From the NCBI RefSeq assembly GCF_024692365.1, contig NZ_JAILMR010000028.1:1-44171 (forward strand): a DNA stretch of 44,171 nucleotides, read 5' to 3'. Positions 18,211 to 26,724 of this stretch are shown in pieces. The DNA comes from Ruminococcus sp. GTDB lineage: Bacteria; Bacillota; Clostridia; Oscillospirales; Ruminococcaceae. The position numbers and the translations under genes were made by a program. The stretch's first letter is position 1, and each line of letters opens with the position of its first letter. A model generated the notes under the pieces. The model was given only the letters and a program-made list of their open reading frames with translations. It ran no database searches and was not told the DNA's origin.

Positions 18211-19293
18211 ATGGAAACAAGGATACCCGAGGGCAAAAAGCTTATCAGCCCCACAGACAAGATGTCCTACATGGGCAGGATAGACTTTGACGACCCCAAT
18301 TCGCCCGTATTCATATGGGCAGGTTCAAACGTGCGTATGAGATTCCGCGGCACGAGTGTCAGTGCAGTGATATTCAACAGGCGTTTTTTCAACAAGATGT
18401 CTGTTGGATATGTCATTGACGGCAAGGTATGCCGTGTGGATTTCGGCGAAGACAGCGACTGGGAGAAAGAATACTGTCTTACGCTGGCAGAGGGTCTTGA
18501 AGACGGTGAACACGAGATAGTGCTTTTCAAGCGTCAGGACGCATCACACTATTTCAAGTTCTTAGGCTTCATCATTGACGGCGAGGTACTTGAAGCCCCT
18601 GCACTTTCCGCGCGTAAGATAGAGGTTTTCGGCGATTCTGTATCAGCTGGCGCGGTAGTTGAAGCCCGTGATTTTGAGGGCAGTACCGACCCCGACGGAC
18701 ACGAGGGCATTTACGACAATGCGTGGTACAGCTATGCCGCGATAACTGCAAGAAATCTCGGCGCACAGCTTAACTGCACGGCACAGGGCGGAATTTCGAT
18801 ATTTGACAACACAGGCTGGTTCCACGCCCCTGATTTCATCGGAATGGAGACTGCCTACGACAAGCTATGCTATTATCCCGAGGGCGAAAAGGGTTACACC
18901 CCATGGGATTTCGGCAGATACACTCCCGATGTGGTGATATTCGCGGTCGGTCAGAACGACAGCCACAACGAAGCCGAGGGCGACCCCGACATAACGGACG
19001 CATCTTTCCGCACCCGCTGGAAAGAGGGATACAAGGGAATCATAAAAGACCTGCGTGCAAAATACCCGAATGCGTATTTTGTGCTTATCCTGACCGTACT
19101 CGGACACGATGCTGAATGGGACAAAGCAGTTGATGAGATAGCCGCTGAACTTTCCGACAGCAAAATAAAGCATTTCATGTTCACCCGCACAGGAAAGGCA
19201 ACTCCCGGCCATCCCAGGATTTCCGAGCAATACGAGATGGCTGAGGAACTTACGGCTTATCTTTCGGGGCTTGGGGAGGATATCTGGAAGTAG
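18211..19293 (+). CDS. Carbohydrate esterase family 2 (SGNH) deacetylase, intracellular
   Basis: The 360-residue protein has the CE2 architecture: an N-terminal jelly-roll domain (about 1-130, with IWAGSNVRMRFRGT and HYFKFLGFIIDGE) and an SGNH hydrolase domain. Ser143 in FGDSVSAG is the nucleophile, Gly194 in AQGGIS and Asn249 in GQNDSH form the oxyanion hole, and His334 in PGHP is the catalytic histidine. CE2 enzymes remove acetyl groups from xylan or mannan oligosaccharides. There is no signal peptide, so it would act on imported oligomers, consistent with the cytosolic GH8 enzyme. I start it at the ATG 8 bases from GGAGG (18198-18202); the ATG at 18205 is only 2 bases away. Confidence 0.9.
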   Translation: METRIPEGKKLISPTDKMSYMGRIDFDDPNSPVFIWAGSNVRMRFRGTSVSAVIFNRRFFNKMSVGYVIDGKVCRVDFGEDSDWEKEYCLTLAEGLEDGEHEIVLFKRQDASHYFKFLGFIIDGEVLEAPALSARKIEVFGDSVSAGAVVEARDFEGSTDPDGHEGIYDNAWYSYAAITARNLGAQLNCTAQGGISIFDNTGWFHAPDFIGMETAYDKLCYYPEGEKGYTPWDFGRYTPDVVIFAVGQNDSHNEAEGDPDITDASFRTRWKEGYKGIIKDLRAKYPNAYFVLILTVLGHDAEWDKAVDEIAAELSDSKIKHFMFTRTGKATPGHPRISEQYEMAEELTAYLSGLGEDIWK

Positions 19294-19318
19294 GTTTTTT
19301 ATTAACCAGAGTACTGCG

Positions 19319-19654
19319 GTGGACTTTTCGCCCCTGACGGGTCGAGAAATCGGATTCGCTTCGCTGTCCGATTTCAGGCGCGACAATAATTTTACGGACG
19401 CAGAAAGAGCGTGGACGGTTGATTGTCCACGCTCTTATTGTTGATTATTGCCGCGCCTTATTGGTTGGAAGTTTGTTTCGCTGTTTATCGTTTTGTTGCC
19501 GCGTCGCTTTTGCGCCTTGACCGAGAGGCTCTGCCTCTCATGCTCTCCGCAAGCCTTTCGCGAAAGGCTTGACCCAAAGCTCTTCTCCTTGGCATTCTTA
19601 CCCAACTTCGTGGTTGCCCTGCCAACAATTATGAATTATGAATTATGAATTGTA
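19319..19654 (-). repeat. Structured intergenic repeat, copy B (full length)
   Basis: It fills the gap between the CE2 gene and the next minus-strand gene. Along the plus strand it has a 9-bp stem (19346-19354 / 19367-19375) with a 12-nt loop, an 11-bp stem AGAGCGTGGAC (19406-19416 / 19425-19435), a stem AGAGGC/GCCTCT (19524-19529 / 19533-19538), the 22-bp palindrome with arms CAAGCCTTTCG (19550-19571), the CCAAAG...CCTTGGCATTCTTACC module and a heptanucleotide array (19627-19654). It is colinear with the reverse complement of copy C over its whole length. The array runs into the end of the neighbouring gene. Confidence 0.9.
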
Positions 19655-20266
19655 AATCACGCTTTCCCCTTCATCATCAAAAAGTTCCGCCAAGCCTTCT
19701 CCCCTGAATACTGCTGTATATCCATAAGGCAGACACATAAAGTCCAGCAACTCAGGTCTTTTTACCATCAGCTTATAAACGAATACAGGCTCAAACACAG
19801 TAGCATCATCTATCTCAGCCTTACCATTCTCACCATACGAATAGCTGTTAACCTGCCATCCCGATGAACCCATCTCCTTGAAACGTGTCATCACAAGGTT
19901 ATCTTTATCAAGTGCTCCCTTTGCAACTGCCATCTTATCGTAAAAATGCACTGCGTCACCCATAACGCCCAGCTTTTTCAGCAGAAACACCTGCCTGTAC
20001 TGTATCTCCAGTGCAGTGGTCAGGTCTGTATTAAGTGCGGTGAGTGGGTCATCGGTGAAATCGGGGGCGGCTATATCGAAACCGCCGTTGTGTTCACTCA
20101 GCAGAAATGTGGAAAATCCTGCCCTTATCCTGAAACCGTCTTTTAATCTTTCTGCGGGGATATGTTCTATTGCTTCCAGCAGAGGTTCAACAAAAGGGCG
20201 CAGAGCCATTTCGGTTGAAAATCTGAATTTTATTCCGTGAATTTCTTCTGTATAATTTACTACCAT
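19643..20266 (-). CDS. Hypothetical protein, possibly immunity-like
   Basis: I do not recognise this 207-residue soluble protein with confidence. It has no signal peptide or membrane segment. Features include a mixed alpha/beta pattern, FRIRAGFSTFLLSEHNGGFDIAAPDF near 45-70 and a SGWQVNSYSY segment near 135. Its general look is that of single-domain immunity-type proteins, but that is weak inference. The stop codon and the last residues are encoded by the heptanucleotide array of repeat copy B, so the original C-terminus may have been changed. GGGAGATAATA precedes the ATG. It lies immediately after the terminator of the lipoprotein gene, so its expression needs readthrough or an unseen promoter. 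Confidence 0.7.
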   Translation of the reverse strand: MVVNYTEEIHGIKFRFSTEMALRPFVEPLLEAIEHIPAERLKDGFRIRAGFSTFLLSEHNGGFDIAAPDFTDDPLTALNTDLTTALEIQYRQVFLLKKLGVMGDAVHFYDKMAVAKGALDKDNLVMTRFKEMGSSGWQVNSYSYGENGKAEIDDATVFEPVFVYKLMVKRPELLDFMCLPYGYTAVFRGEGLAELFDDEGESVIYNS

Positions 20267-20278
20267 TATTATCTCCCT

Positions 20279-20310
20279 AAAAAAACAGGCGGGAACATAT
20301 CAGCCCGCCT
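20279..20310 (-). terminator. Terminator overlapping the lipoprotein stop codon
   Basis: AGGCGGG / CCCGCCT (20287-20293 / 20304-20310) is followed on the minus strand by seven T. The stem contains the lipoprotein gene's last codons and the loop side its stop. Confidence 0.85.
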
Positions 20311-20989
20311 TATCGTTCATAAATTGCTTTACTGTGTTTTCAACAGTACCCACGCTGTTTTTTTCGGTTATATCAACTCTGTAAGCATAGGTCTGTTCTT
20401 TGCCGTCAGTTTCGGCAGTTGTTGTTTCGGTGAAGTATTCCAGTTCGCCGTCGTTATCGAAGTAATACTCTGCCGTGAACCCGGTGACCTCGCCGCTTTC
20501 AACTTTCGCGCCTATCTTCTGCGCATCGTAGACGTGTGTCACTTTTATACCGCCGTCGATAGTTTCCTCTTTAGCCGAGGTTATGTTCTGCGGGGTATAT
20601 ATCAACAGACCCTCGTCCGCCTGCGGGTGGGGCATTTTTCTTGTATACCTCGCGAAATCCGCATCGCCGTTCACCGAGTATTTAACTTCGCCGTTCTCAT
20701 AGGTGAAACATTCCAGCCCGTTATTATACTGTGCATACTCGCTGTTATCGCTTTTGCCGTAATAGGAAAATACCAGTGTATCCTTTTCATCATATTTAAA
20801 AGTGAAACACTGTTCTTCCTCGCCCGAGTTCATATCTGTCATTATCACCTTAGCGCTGTCGAGAGAAGTATACTCCTCCCGCGCCTGCTTTACCAGCATA
20901 CCCCCTGCCTTGTCCTCGGCTTTACCGCAGCTGCCCAGCATGACAGCGGCTGAAAGTCCTGCAAGCAGGGCTCTGACAATTTTTCTCAT
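20300..20989 (-). CDS. Predicted lipoprotein, unknown function
   Basis: The 229-residue protein has a lipoprotein signal (LGSC at about 18-21, Cys21 lipidated). The mature part is beta-rich and repeatedly shows pairs such as CFTFKYDEKDTLVFSYYG and CFTYENGEVKYSVNG, reminiscent of LolA/LppX-like or DUF-type lipoproteins with an antiparallel sheet; I cannot name a family. Its start overlaps the stop of the DUF4321 gene (ATGA at 20986-20989). The cluster context (divIC, S1, DUF4321) points to the cell envelope. Confidence 0.8.
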   Translation of the reverse strand: MRKIVRALLAGLSAAVMLGSCGKAEDKAGGMLVKQAREEYTSLDSAKVIMTDMNSGEEEQCFTFKYDEKDTLVFSYYGKSDNSEYAQYNNGLECFTYENGEVKYSVNGDADFARYTRKMPHPQADEGLLIYTPQNITSAKEETIDGGIKVTHVYDAQKIGAKVESGEVTGFTAEYYFDNDGELEYFTETTTAETDGKEQTYAYRVDITEKNSVGTVENTVKQFMNDKAG

Positions 20990-21249
20990 AAGTTCTTGCC
21001 GATCTTGGAGAAGAGTACCAGTGCCAGCGTGATGGTAACCATCTGTGAAAGGGTAGCGTGTATCATAAATCCCAGATTGAATCTTATTACATAGAAATCA
21101 ACTGCAAAGTTTTCCACCCCGAGATCTCTGCCCCATGACATCCAGTAGAAATACGGTACATCGGTACATACACTGGCAAGAAAACCACCAAGAACTATGC
21201 CTGAAAGTATGAAAAACAAAAACGCAAAGGTCTTTTTGAACTTATCCAT
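20986..21249 (-). CDS. DUF4321-like small membrane protein
   Basis: The 87-residue protein has two hydrophobic helices (about 6-27 and 61-81) separated by an extracytoplasmic segment with SWGRDLGVENFAVDFYVIRFNLGF. The length, topology and the N-terminal KxxFAFLFFILSGIVLGGFLA pattern fit DUF4321, a small family common in Clostridia. Function unknown. It starts 15 bases after the S1-domain gene and overlaps the lipoprotein gene. Confidence 0.82.
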   Translation of the reverse strand: MDKFKKTFAFLFFILSGIVLGGFLASVCTDVPYFYWMSWGRDLGVENFAVDFYVIRFNLGFMIHATLSQMVTITLALVLFSKIGKNL

Positions 21250-21264
21250 AGCCTGACTCCGTAA

Positions 21265-21783
21265 TTACTTTCTGCGAGAGGGTGAACGCCTCTTGTTGTC
21301 GGTTATCTTTTTGAGGTCAGAGAACTTCTCATCGCTTGATGCTTTGAACTTGCTCAGCATATCTTCAAAATCCGCATTGCCCGATTTCTGGTTAGGATCG
21401 TATATCGGGGGCGGGTTCTTGCTGAAATCCTGCGGAGGTCTGTCATCGCGGCGGGGTCTGAAACCGCCGTTAGGTCTGCCCTGACCGCCGCGGTTATTAT
21501 TTCCGCCCATAGGTCTGCCGCCCTTATCGCCCATTTTCTTCGGGGGAGCAGGCTGTGCCTTCTTTATGGACAGAGATATCTTGCCGTCCTCGCCCATGCT
21601 CAGCACCTTTACCTTGACAGTCTGACCCTCCTGCAGATGGTCTTTTATCTCGCTTACGAAGGTGTTAGCCACCTCAGAGATATGTACCATGCCGGTGGTA
21701 TCCTTGTCAAGCTCAACAAAAGCGCCGAACTTTGTGATACCGGTTACTTTTCCTTCATAGATCTTTCCTACTTCAAGCTGCAT
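21265..21783 (-). CDS. S1 RNA-binding domain protein (YabR/CvfD-like)
   Basis: The 172-residue protein has one S1 domain (1-75) with the standard GxVTGITKFGAFVEL, GMVHISEVA and VKVKVLSMGEDGKISLSIKK segments. A long low-complexity tail follows with Gly/Arg/Asn runs (about 78-125, including RGG-like NNNRGGQGRPNGGFRPRRDDR) and a basic end (RRSPSRRK). Single S1-domain proteins of this type bind RNA or ribosomes; B. subtilis yabR lies next to divIC, as this gene does. The RGG-rich tail is longer than in Bacillus and probably adds RNA binding. Confidence 0.92.
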   Translation of the reverse strand: MQLEVGKIYEGKVTGITKFGAFVELDKDTTGMVHISEVANTFVSEIKDHLQEGQTVKVKVLSMGEDGKISLSIKKAQPAPPKKMGDKGGRPMGGNNNRGGQGRPNGGFRPRRDDRPPQDFSKNPPPIYDPNQKSGNADFEDMLSKFKASSDEKFSDLKKITDNKRRSPSRRK

Positions 21784-21886
21784 CTGGATTTTACTTCCTC
21801 ACTTTAATTATTATTTATTTGTACAAACGGCATATTTTCGTACCTGTAAGATACCGCACCATACCGTTCGCATTATTTCTGATAGT

Positions 21887-22435
21887 TTACTTTTCTTCCG
21901 ACTTGTTCACTATATAGTAGCGTCTTTCATTCGGGTAAGAATAACCCAGCTGTTCAACAGCCACTCTCTCCATGAACTCGTCTTCGTCCGCTTCAAGCAG
22001 AGCGGTGTATTCGTCGTTCTTCTGTTTAGTCTCTTCGATCTTGGTGGTCATCATGACAGTTTCCTGCCGCAGCTGTTCTATCTCATTCTGCTGAGACATC
22101 ATATCAACCGCTGCAATGACACAGAAGCACACGATGATAGCGAACAGGATACGTCTGAACAATCCGCTTTTACGCTTAGGCACAGCGTCTTTTCCGATCT
22201 CATTTTCATCATCGGGCAGAGGTTCTTCATCAGCTGTTTCGGGAACATTTTCGATATAGACATTTTCCGCATACTCTTCGGCATATTCCTCATCCGATTT
22301 TGTATACTCATTATCGTCTTCGGTCTCATCCGCCACATTCAGTTCAGCCGCCTTTACAAGCTCAGCAGCGTCCCCGAGATCGTTATCATTCTCCACATTT
22401 TCGTCATGAAGTTCAAGCTCATCGTCCCGTCCCAT
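21887..22435 (-). CDS. divIC: Septum formation initiator DivIC/FtsB-like protein with acidic N-terminal extension
   Basis: The 182-residue bitopic protein has an acidic cytoplasmic extension (1-90, about one third Asp/Glu), a basic KRKSGLFRR boundary, one transmembrane helix (about 95-112), a short coiled coil (MSQQNEIEQLRQE onward, 113-140) and the conserved end DEFMERVAVEQLGYSYPNERRYYIV. The EFMERVAREKLGY-like motif identifies the DivIC/FtsB group, which joins FtsL in the division complex. The neighbouring S1 gene supports the call. The acidic extension is longer than in Bacillus DivIC. AAAGGAG precedes the ATG. Confidence 0.9.
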   Translation of the reverse strand: MGRDDELELHDENVENDNDLGDAAELVKAAELNVADETEDDNEYTKSDEEYAEEYAENVYIENVPETADEEPLPDDENEIGKDAVPKRKSGLFRRILFAIIVCFCVIAAVDMMSQQNEIEQLRQETVMMTTKIEETKQKNDEYTALLEADEDEFMERVAVEQLGYSYPNERRYYIVNKSEEK

Positions 22436-22493
22436 CGTCTGCTCCTTTCCGACTTCGGATACATTATTATAAAACAGAAGTCTACTCCCAAGT

Positions 22494-22523
22494 ATTATAC
22501 AACATTTTCGCCCAAAGTTTCAA
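22494..22523 (-). promoter_or_regulatory. Promoter of the divIC cluster
   Basis: On the minus strand TTGAAA (22518-22523) and TATAAT (22494-22499) have an 18-base spacer. Confidence 0.72.
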
Positions 22524-22608
22524 GGGCTTTTCACAACTTTTTCTATTTTAAGACAAATTTAGGCGTTTTTAACAATACTGCTGTAATTCAGTTGTTGGTT
22601 TTTGTGAA

Positions 22609-22673
22609 ATTATTATTGGCAGAAAAACCGGAAAGTTGGATAAGAATGCCAAGGAAAAGAGCTTTGGCATATC
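22609..22673. repeat. Short copy D of the intergenic repeat (first module only)
   Basis: The sequence from ATTATTGGCAG through AAGTTGGATAAGAATGCC and AAGGAAAAGAGCTTTGGCAT matches the first module of copies B and C. ATGCCAA (22646-22652) pairs with TTGGCAT (22664-22670). The palindrome and later modules are absent. Apart from this and the two promoters, the 347-base gap 22436-22782 shows nothing. Confidence 0.75.
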
Positions 22674-22704
22674 CCGCTAAGTACTGCTGAATTATCATCA
22701 GGTC

Positions 22705-22733
22705 TTGACAAAACCTATAATAAATGGTACACT
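22705..22733 (+). promoter_or_regulatory. Promoter of serS
   Basis: TTGACA (22705-22710) and TACACT (22728-22733) have a 17-base spacer. The leader is about 45 nt, too short for a T-box. Confidence 0.75.
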
Positions 22734-22782
22734 ATAAGTTGATAAATTTCGGGCGGAAGCCCTGCGTTGAGGAGTAATAAAT

Positions 22783-24072
22783 ATGATAGATATCAAGCTT
22801 ATAAGAACCAACCCCGAGCTGGTCAAAGAAAATATCAAAAAGAAGTTCCAGGACGAAAAACTCGTACTGGTTGACGAAGTTGCTGAATTCGATAAGGAAT
22901 ACAGAGCTGCTCGTACCAAGGCAGATGAACTGAGAAACCAGAGAAATGTAAAGAGCAAGCAGATTGGCGCTCTGATGGGCAAGGGTCAGAAGGAGGAAGC
23001 TGAGGCTGTAAAGGCTGAGGTAAACGCTATGGCTAAGGAGCTCGCTGACCTCGAAGTCAAGGAAGAAGAGCTGGAAGCTAAGATCCGCGAGAGAATGCTG
23101 GTTATCCCCAACATCATCGATGACAGCGTGCCCATAGGCAAGGACGACAGCGAGAACGTTGAGATTGAAAAGTTCGGCGAGCCTGTTGTTCCCGATTTTG
23201 AAGTTCCCTACCATGTTGATATCATGGAGACTTTCGACGGCATCGACCTCGATGCTGCGCGTGAGACATCGGGCAACGGTTTCTACTACCTCAAGGGCGA
23301 TATCGCAAGACTTCACTCTGCTATACTCTCCTATGCAAGAGATTTCATGATCGACAGAGGATTTACTTACTATGTACCTCCTTTCATGATAAGATCCAGC
23401 GTTGTTACAGGCGTTATGAGCTTCGCTGAGATGGAGAACATGATGTACAAGATCGAGGGCGAGGATCTGTATCTTATAGGTACTTCCGAGCACTCCATGA
23501 TAGGCAAGTTCATCAAGACAACTCTGCCCGAAGCTAAGCTGCCCCAGACTCTGACCAGCTATTCGCCTTGTTTCCGTAAAGAAGTAGGTGCTCACGGCAT
23601 CGAGGAGAGAGGTGTATACCGTATACACCAGTTCGAGAAGCAGGAAATGATCGTTGTCTGCAAGCCTGAAGACAGCAAGACATGGTATGACAAGCTGTGG
23701 CAGAATTCCGTAGATTTCTTCCGTTCGCTGGATATCCCTGTACGTACTCTCGAGTGCTGTTCGGGCGACCTGGCTGACCTGAAGGTCAAGAGCTGCGACG
23801 TTGAAGCATGGAGCCCCAGACAGAAGAAGTACTTCGAAGTTGGTTCCTGCTCGAATCTGGGCGACGCTCAGGCAAGAAGACTCCAGATAAGAGTTAAGGG
23901 TGAAGACGGCAGCAAGTATTTTGCACACACCCTCAACAACACCGTTGTTGCACCTCCCAGAATGCTGATAGCTTTCCTCGAGAACAACCTCAACGGCGAC
24001 GGCACAGTATCTATCCCCGAACCCCTCAGAATGTACATGGGCGGCAAGGACAAGCTGATACCTACCAAGTAA
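22783..24072 (+). CDS. serS: Seryl-tRNA synthetase
   Basis: SerRS charges tRNA-Ser with serine. The 429 residues match the bacterial length. The N-terminal antiparallel coiled-coil arm (about 25-105) recognises the long variable arm of the tRNA. The class II core shows motif 1 (FTYYVPPFMI region), motif 2 (SPCFRKEVGAHGIEERGVYRIHQF) and motif 3 (NTVVAPPRMLIAFLENN). GTSEHSMIG and ECCSGDLADLKVKSCDVEAW are also typical. GAGGAG lies 8 to 10 bases before the ATG. The short leader means no T-box control. Confidence 0.98.
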   Translation: MIDIKLIRTNPELVKENIKKKFQDEKLVLVDEVAEFDKEYRAARTKADELRNQRNVKSKQIGALMGKGQKEEAEAVKAEVNAMAKELADLEVKEEELEAKIRERMLVIPNIIDDSVPIGKDDSENVEIEKFGEPVVPDFEVPYHVDIMETFDGIDLDAARETSGNGFYYLKGDIARLHSAILSYARDFMIDRGFTYYVPPFMIRSSVVTGVMSFAEMENMMYKIEGEDLYLIGTSEHSMIGKFIKTTLPEAKLPQTLTSYSPCFRKEVGAHGIEERGVYRIHQFEKQEMIVVCKPEDSKTWYDKLWQNSVDFFRSLDIPVRTLECCSGDLADLKVKSCDVEAWSPRQKKYFEVGSCSNLGDAQARRLQIRVKGEDGSKYFAHTLNNTVVAPPRMLIAFLENNLNGDGTVSIPEPLRMYMGGKDKLIPTK

Positions 24073-24086
24073 TAATAAAAAACATC

Positions 24087-24189
24087 TCCCCGTCCGCAAG
24101 GGCGGGGAATTTGCGGATAAAGACGTTTATACATCTTTATCACAGTATATGAAATAACTGCCGCGCCTGTATGTGGTGCGGCGTTTTTT
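24087..24189 (+). terminator. Two terminator-type hairpins after serS
   Basis: A first GC-rich hairpin (24087-24108, 9-bp stem, loop GCAA) has only a weak T run. A second (24160-24167 / 24175-24182) is followed by six T and is the likely intrinsic terminator. Confidence 0.8.
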
Positions 24190-24252
24190 CGGATAAGAAA
24201 TACTGCGGCTTATGCGCAGAAGTCTGATAAATTATCGTTAGGAGCAGACCGT

Positions 24253-26115
24253 ATGGAAAATTTTGATATCATAGTAATAGGCGCAGGTCATGCGGGCTGT
24301 GAGGCTGCGCTGGCAGGAGCAAGACTTGGTCTTAAAACTGCATTGTTCACCATAACTCTTGACGCGGTGGCGAATATGCCCTGCAATCCCTCGATAGGCG
24401 GTACCGCCAAGGGACATCTTGTGCGTGAGATAGACGCTCTCGGCGGTGAAATGGGCAAGGCAGCGGATAAGACCCTTATCCAGAGCCGTATGCTCAACCG
24501 CGGAAAAGGTCCTGCGGTACACAGTCTGCGTGCGCAGATAGACCGTGTGGCTTATCACACACTTATGAAAAAGACCATCGAGGACACCGAGGGTCTGTAC
24601 CTGAAACAGGCTGAGATAACCGATGTGCTGTTTGAAGATGACGGCAAGACTGTCCGCGGTGTGCGTACACATCTCGGTGTTGAATACGGCTGCAAAGCTG
24701 TAATTATCGCCAGCGGCACTTACCTCAACGGCGAGATACACGTAGGTACCACCACTTACGCCAGCGGTCCCGATTCTGTACTGCCCGCAAGAAAACTTTC
24801 CGACAGTCTGAAAGCCGCAGGAATGACTTTGCGCCGTTTCAAGACAGGCACTCCTGCAAGAGTACACAAGCGTTCAATTGATTTTTCAAAACTTGAAGTT
24901 CAGCACGGCGATGACGATATCACACCTTTCTCTTTCACCAATAACGGCGAAATTGAAAACAAAGTGGACTGCTATGTGGGTTACACCAACGCTGAAACTC
25001 ACAAAGTCATAACCGATAATATCCATCTTTCGCCAATATATTCGGGCAGGATACACGCCATCGGTCCCAGATACTGTCCTTCCATCGAGGACAAGATAAT
25101 GAGATTCTCCGACAAGCCCAGACATCAGCTTTTCATCGAACCTATGGGACTTGATACCGAGGAATACTATCTTCAGGGCATGAGTTCTTCCCTGCCTGTT
25201 GATGTACAGCTGAAATTCCTGCGTACTATCGATGGGCTTGAAAATGTTGAGATAATGCGTAACGCCTACGCTATCGAATACGACTGCTGCGACCCCAACG
25301 ACCTTCTGCCCACCCTTGAATTCAAGGAATTTCACGGCATTTACGGCGCGGGGCAGTTCAACGGCACCTCTGGCTATGAGGAAGCCGCCGCACAGGGTCT
25401 TGTTGCAGGTATAAACGCCGCACTGAAACTAAAAGGCGAAGAACCCATGGTACTCGACCGTGCAAGCAGCTACATCGGCACACTGGTTGACGACCTCTGC
25501 ACAAAGGGTGTATCCGACCCCTACCGTATGCTTACCAGCCGAAGCGAGTACAGACTTCTTCTCCGTCAGGATAACGCCGACCTCAGACTGACCGAAACAG
25601 GTCACAGGGTAGGGCTTATCGATGATGAGAGATATGCGGCTTTCCTGAAAAAGAAAGAGCAGATAGATGCGGAGATAAAGCGTATTTCCGCCATAAATAT
25701 AGCACCCTCAGAAAAGCTGAACGAGTACCTTGTATCACAGGGTACTGACGGTATAAACAACGGCATAAAGCTGACACAGCTGATTCGCCGCCCTCAGCTG
25801 ACATACAAGGGTCTTTCATTCATCGACCCCGAACGCCCCGAACTTCCCGACGATGTTTGCGAGCAGGTTGAGCTGATGATAAAGTACGAGGGCTACATCA
25901 AGATACAGCTTGAACAGGTAGCCGCAATGCGAAAGCTGGAAAACAAGAAGATACCCGAGGATATCGACTATTCAAAGGTAGGCTCACTGCGTCTTGAAGC
26001 GGCTGAAAAGCTGGCGAAGATACGTCCGCTCTCCGTGGGACAGGCAAGCCGTATAAGCGGCGTTAACCCCGCGGATATCAACGTTCTGCTGGTTTATCTG
26101 GAAACTATCAAGTAA
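24253..26115 (+). CDS. mnmG: tRNA uridine-34 5-carboxymethylaminomethyl synthesis enzyme MnmG (GidA)
   Basis: MnmG is the FAD enzyme that works with MnmE to install the cmnm5 group on U34 of tRNAs. The 620 residues match the usual 620-630. The N-terminus has the FAD motif GAGHAGCEAALAGARLG (about 11-27). NPSIGGTAKGHLVREIDALGG, TGTPARV, GRYCPSIEDK-like GPRYCPSIEDK and the C-terminal GVNPADINVLLVYL are family signatures. AGGAG precedes the ATG. Its partner mnmE lies 1.6 kb downstream on the same strand with two unrelated genes between them. Confidence 0.98.
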   Translation: MENFDIIVIGAGHAGCEAALAGARLGLKTALFTITLDAVANMPCNPSIGGTAKGHLVREIDALGGEMGKAADKTLIQSRMLNRGKGPAVHSLRAQIDRVAYHTLMKKTIEDTEGLYLKQAEITDVLFEDDGKTVRGVRTHLGVEYGCKAVIIASGTYLNGEIHVGTTTYASGPDSVLPARKLSDSLKAAGMTLRRFKTGTPARVHKRSIDFSKLEVQHGDDDITPFSFTNNGEIENKVDCYVGYTNAETHKVITDNIHLSPIYSGRIHAIGPRYCPSIEDKIMRFSDKPRHQLFIEPMGLDTEEYYLQGMSSSLPVDVQLKFLRTIDGLENVEIMRNAYAIEYDCCDPNDLLPTLEFKEFHGIYGAGQFNGTSGYEEAAAQGLVAGINAALKLKGEEPMVLDRASSYIGTLVDDLCTKGVSDPYRMLTSRSEYRLLLRQDNADLRLTETGHRVGLIDDERYAAFLKKKEQIDAEIKRISAINIAPSEKLNEYLVSQGTDGINNGIKLTQLIRRPQLTYKGLSFIDPERPELPDDVCEQVELMIKYEGYIKIQLEQVAAMRKLENKKIPEDIDYSKVGSLRLEAAEKLAKIRPLSVGQASRISGVNPADINVLLVYLETIK

Positions 26116-26148
26116 CCCGACTTGTGACCGTCCGAAAGGAGAATATCC

Positions 26149-26676
26149 ATGTCATTTTTAGATAAGATATTCGGTAAGAATAGTAATAAGCCCAAGTTCG
26201 AGCCTTACACCGTTGATACCGAGTTCGGAAAATTCACCATGGAGTATTATATGGCCAAACCTCTCCATGCTTATACGGGAGTGATCAACTATCCCGAGGC
26301 TAAGGAGCTTGACGGGATAAACGTGGAGATAGAATGTGACAGCGAGGATACTTTCGAGATGGAGAAAGGTCTGGCTTTACTGAGAAAGGTAATACGCGAA
26401 AGAAATATCTGGATAGAAAAAGCAAGGCAGTATGCAGCTGAAATGTTCCTCTGCGATGATCGGGAAGGTATGGTGAAAATATACGGCGGTCCCGATCACG
26501 AGAATTCTTTTGTGACCGTTGAGGAGTTCAAGGCTTTGCTTTATCCTGCCAGTATAGATATATCACCCGATGGTAATATCTGTTTTGATCTTGATGGAGA
26601 TTACAACGGGAACAATATTTTTCAGGATAATGGGCTGGCTGTCGAATTTGACGAAGAAGGCAATATCATAAGTTAA
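26149..26676 (+). CDS. Hypothetical protein, DUF2262-like
   Basis: The 175-residue soluble protein has a short basic start, then a domain with FGKFTMEYYMAKPLHAYTGVINYPEAKELDGINVEIECD and a C-terminal SIDISPDGNICFDLDGDYNGNNIFQDNGLAVEFDEEGNI. The two-part beta pattern and final strand with Gly-Asn turns resemble DUF2262, a family often near toxin-immunity loci; this is a tentative match. AAAGGAG precedes the ATG. It separates mnmG from mnmE together with the next gene. Confidence 0.7.
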   Translation: MSFLDKIFGKNSNKPKFEPYTVDTEFGKFTMEYYMAKPLHAYTGVINYPEAKELDGINVEIECDSEDTFEMEKGLALLRKVIRERNIWIEKARQYAAEMFLCDDREGMVKIYGGPDHENSFVTVEEFKALLYPASIDISPDGNICFDLDGDYNGNNIFQDNGLAVEFDEEGNIIS

Positions 26677-26724
26677 AATATGTGGAGAGATAATGGTCTG
26701 TAGTATTAAGAAAAGGAAAAATAA

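Noticed and set aside
22734..22782. T-box leader for serS
   Set aside because: The leader is only about 45 nt and has no T-box sequence or antiterminator.
22732..24099. Open frame of 455 codons antisense to serS
   Set aside because: It is the complement of a fully convincing SerRS gene; the protein shows no family features and arises from codon bias.
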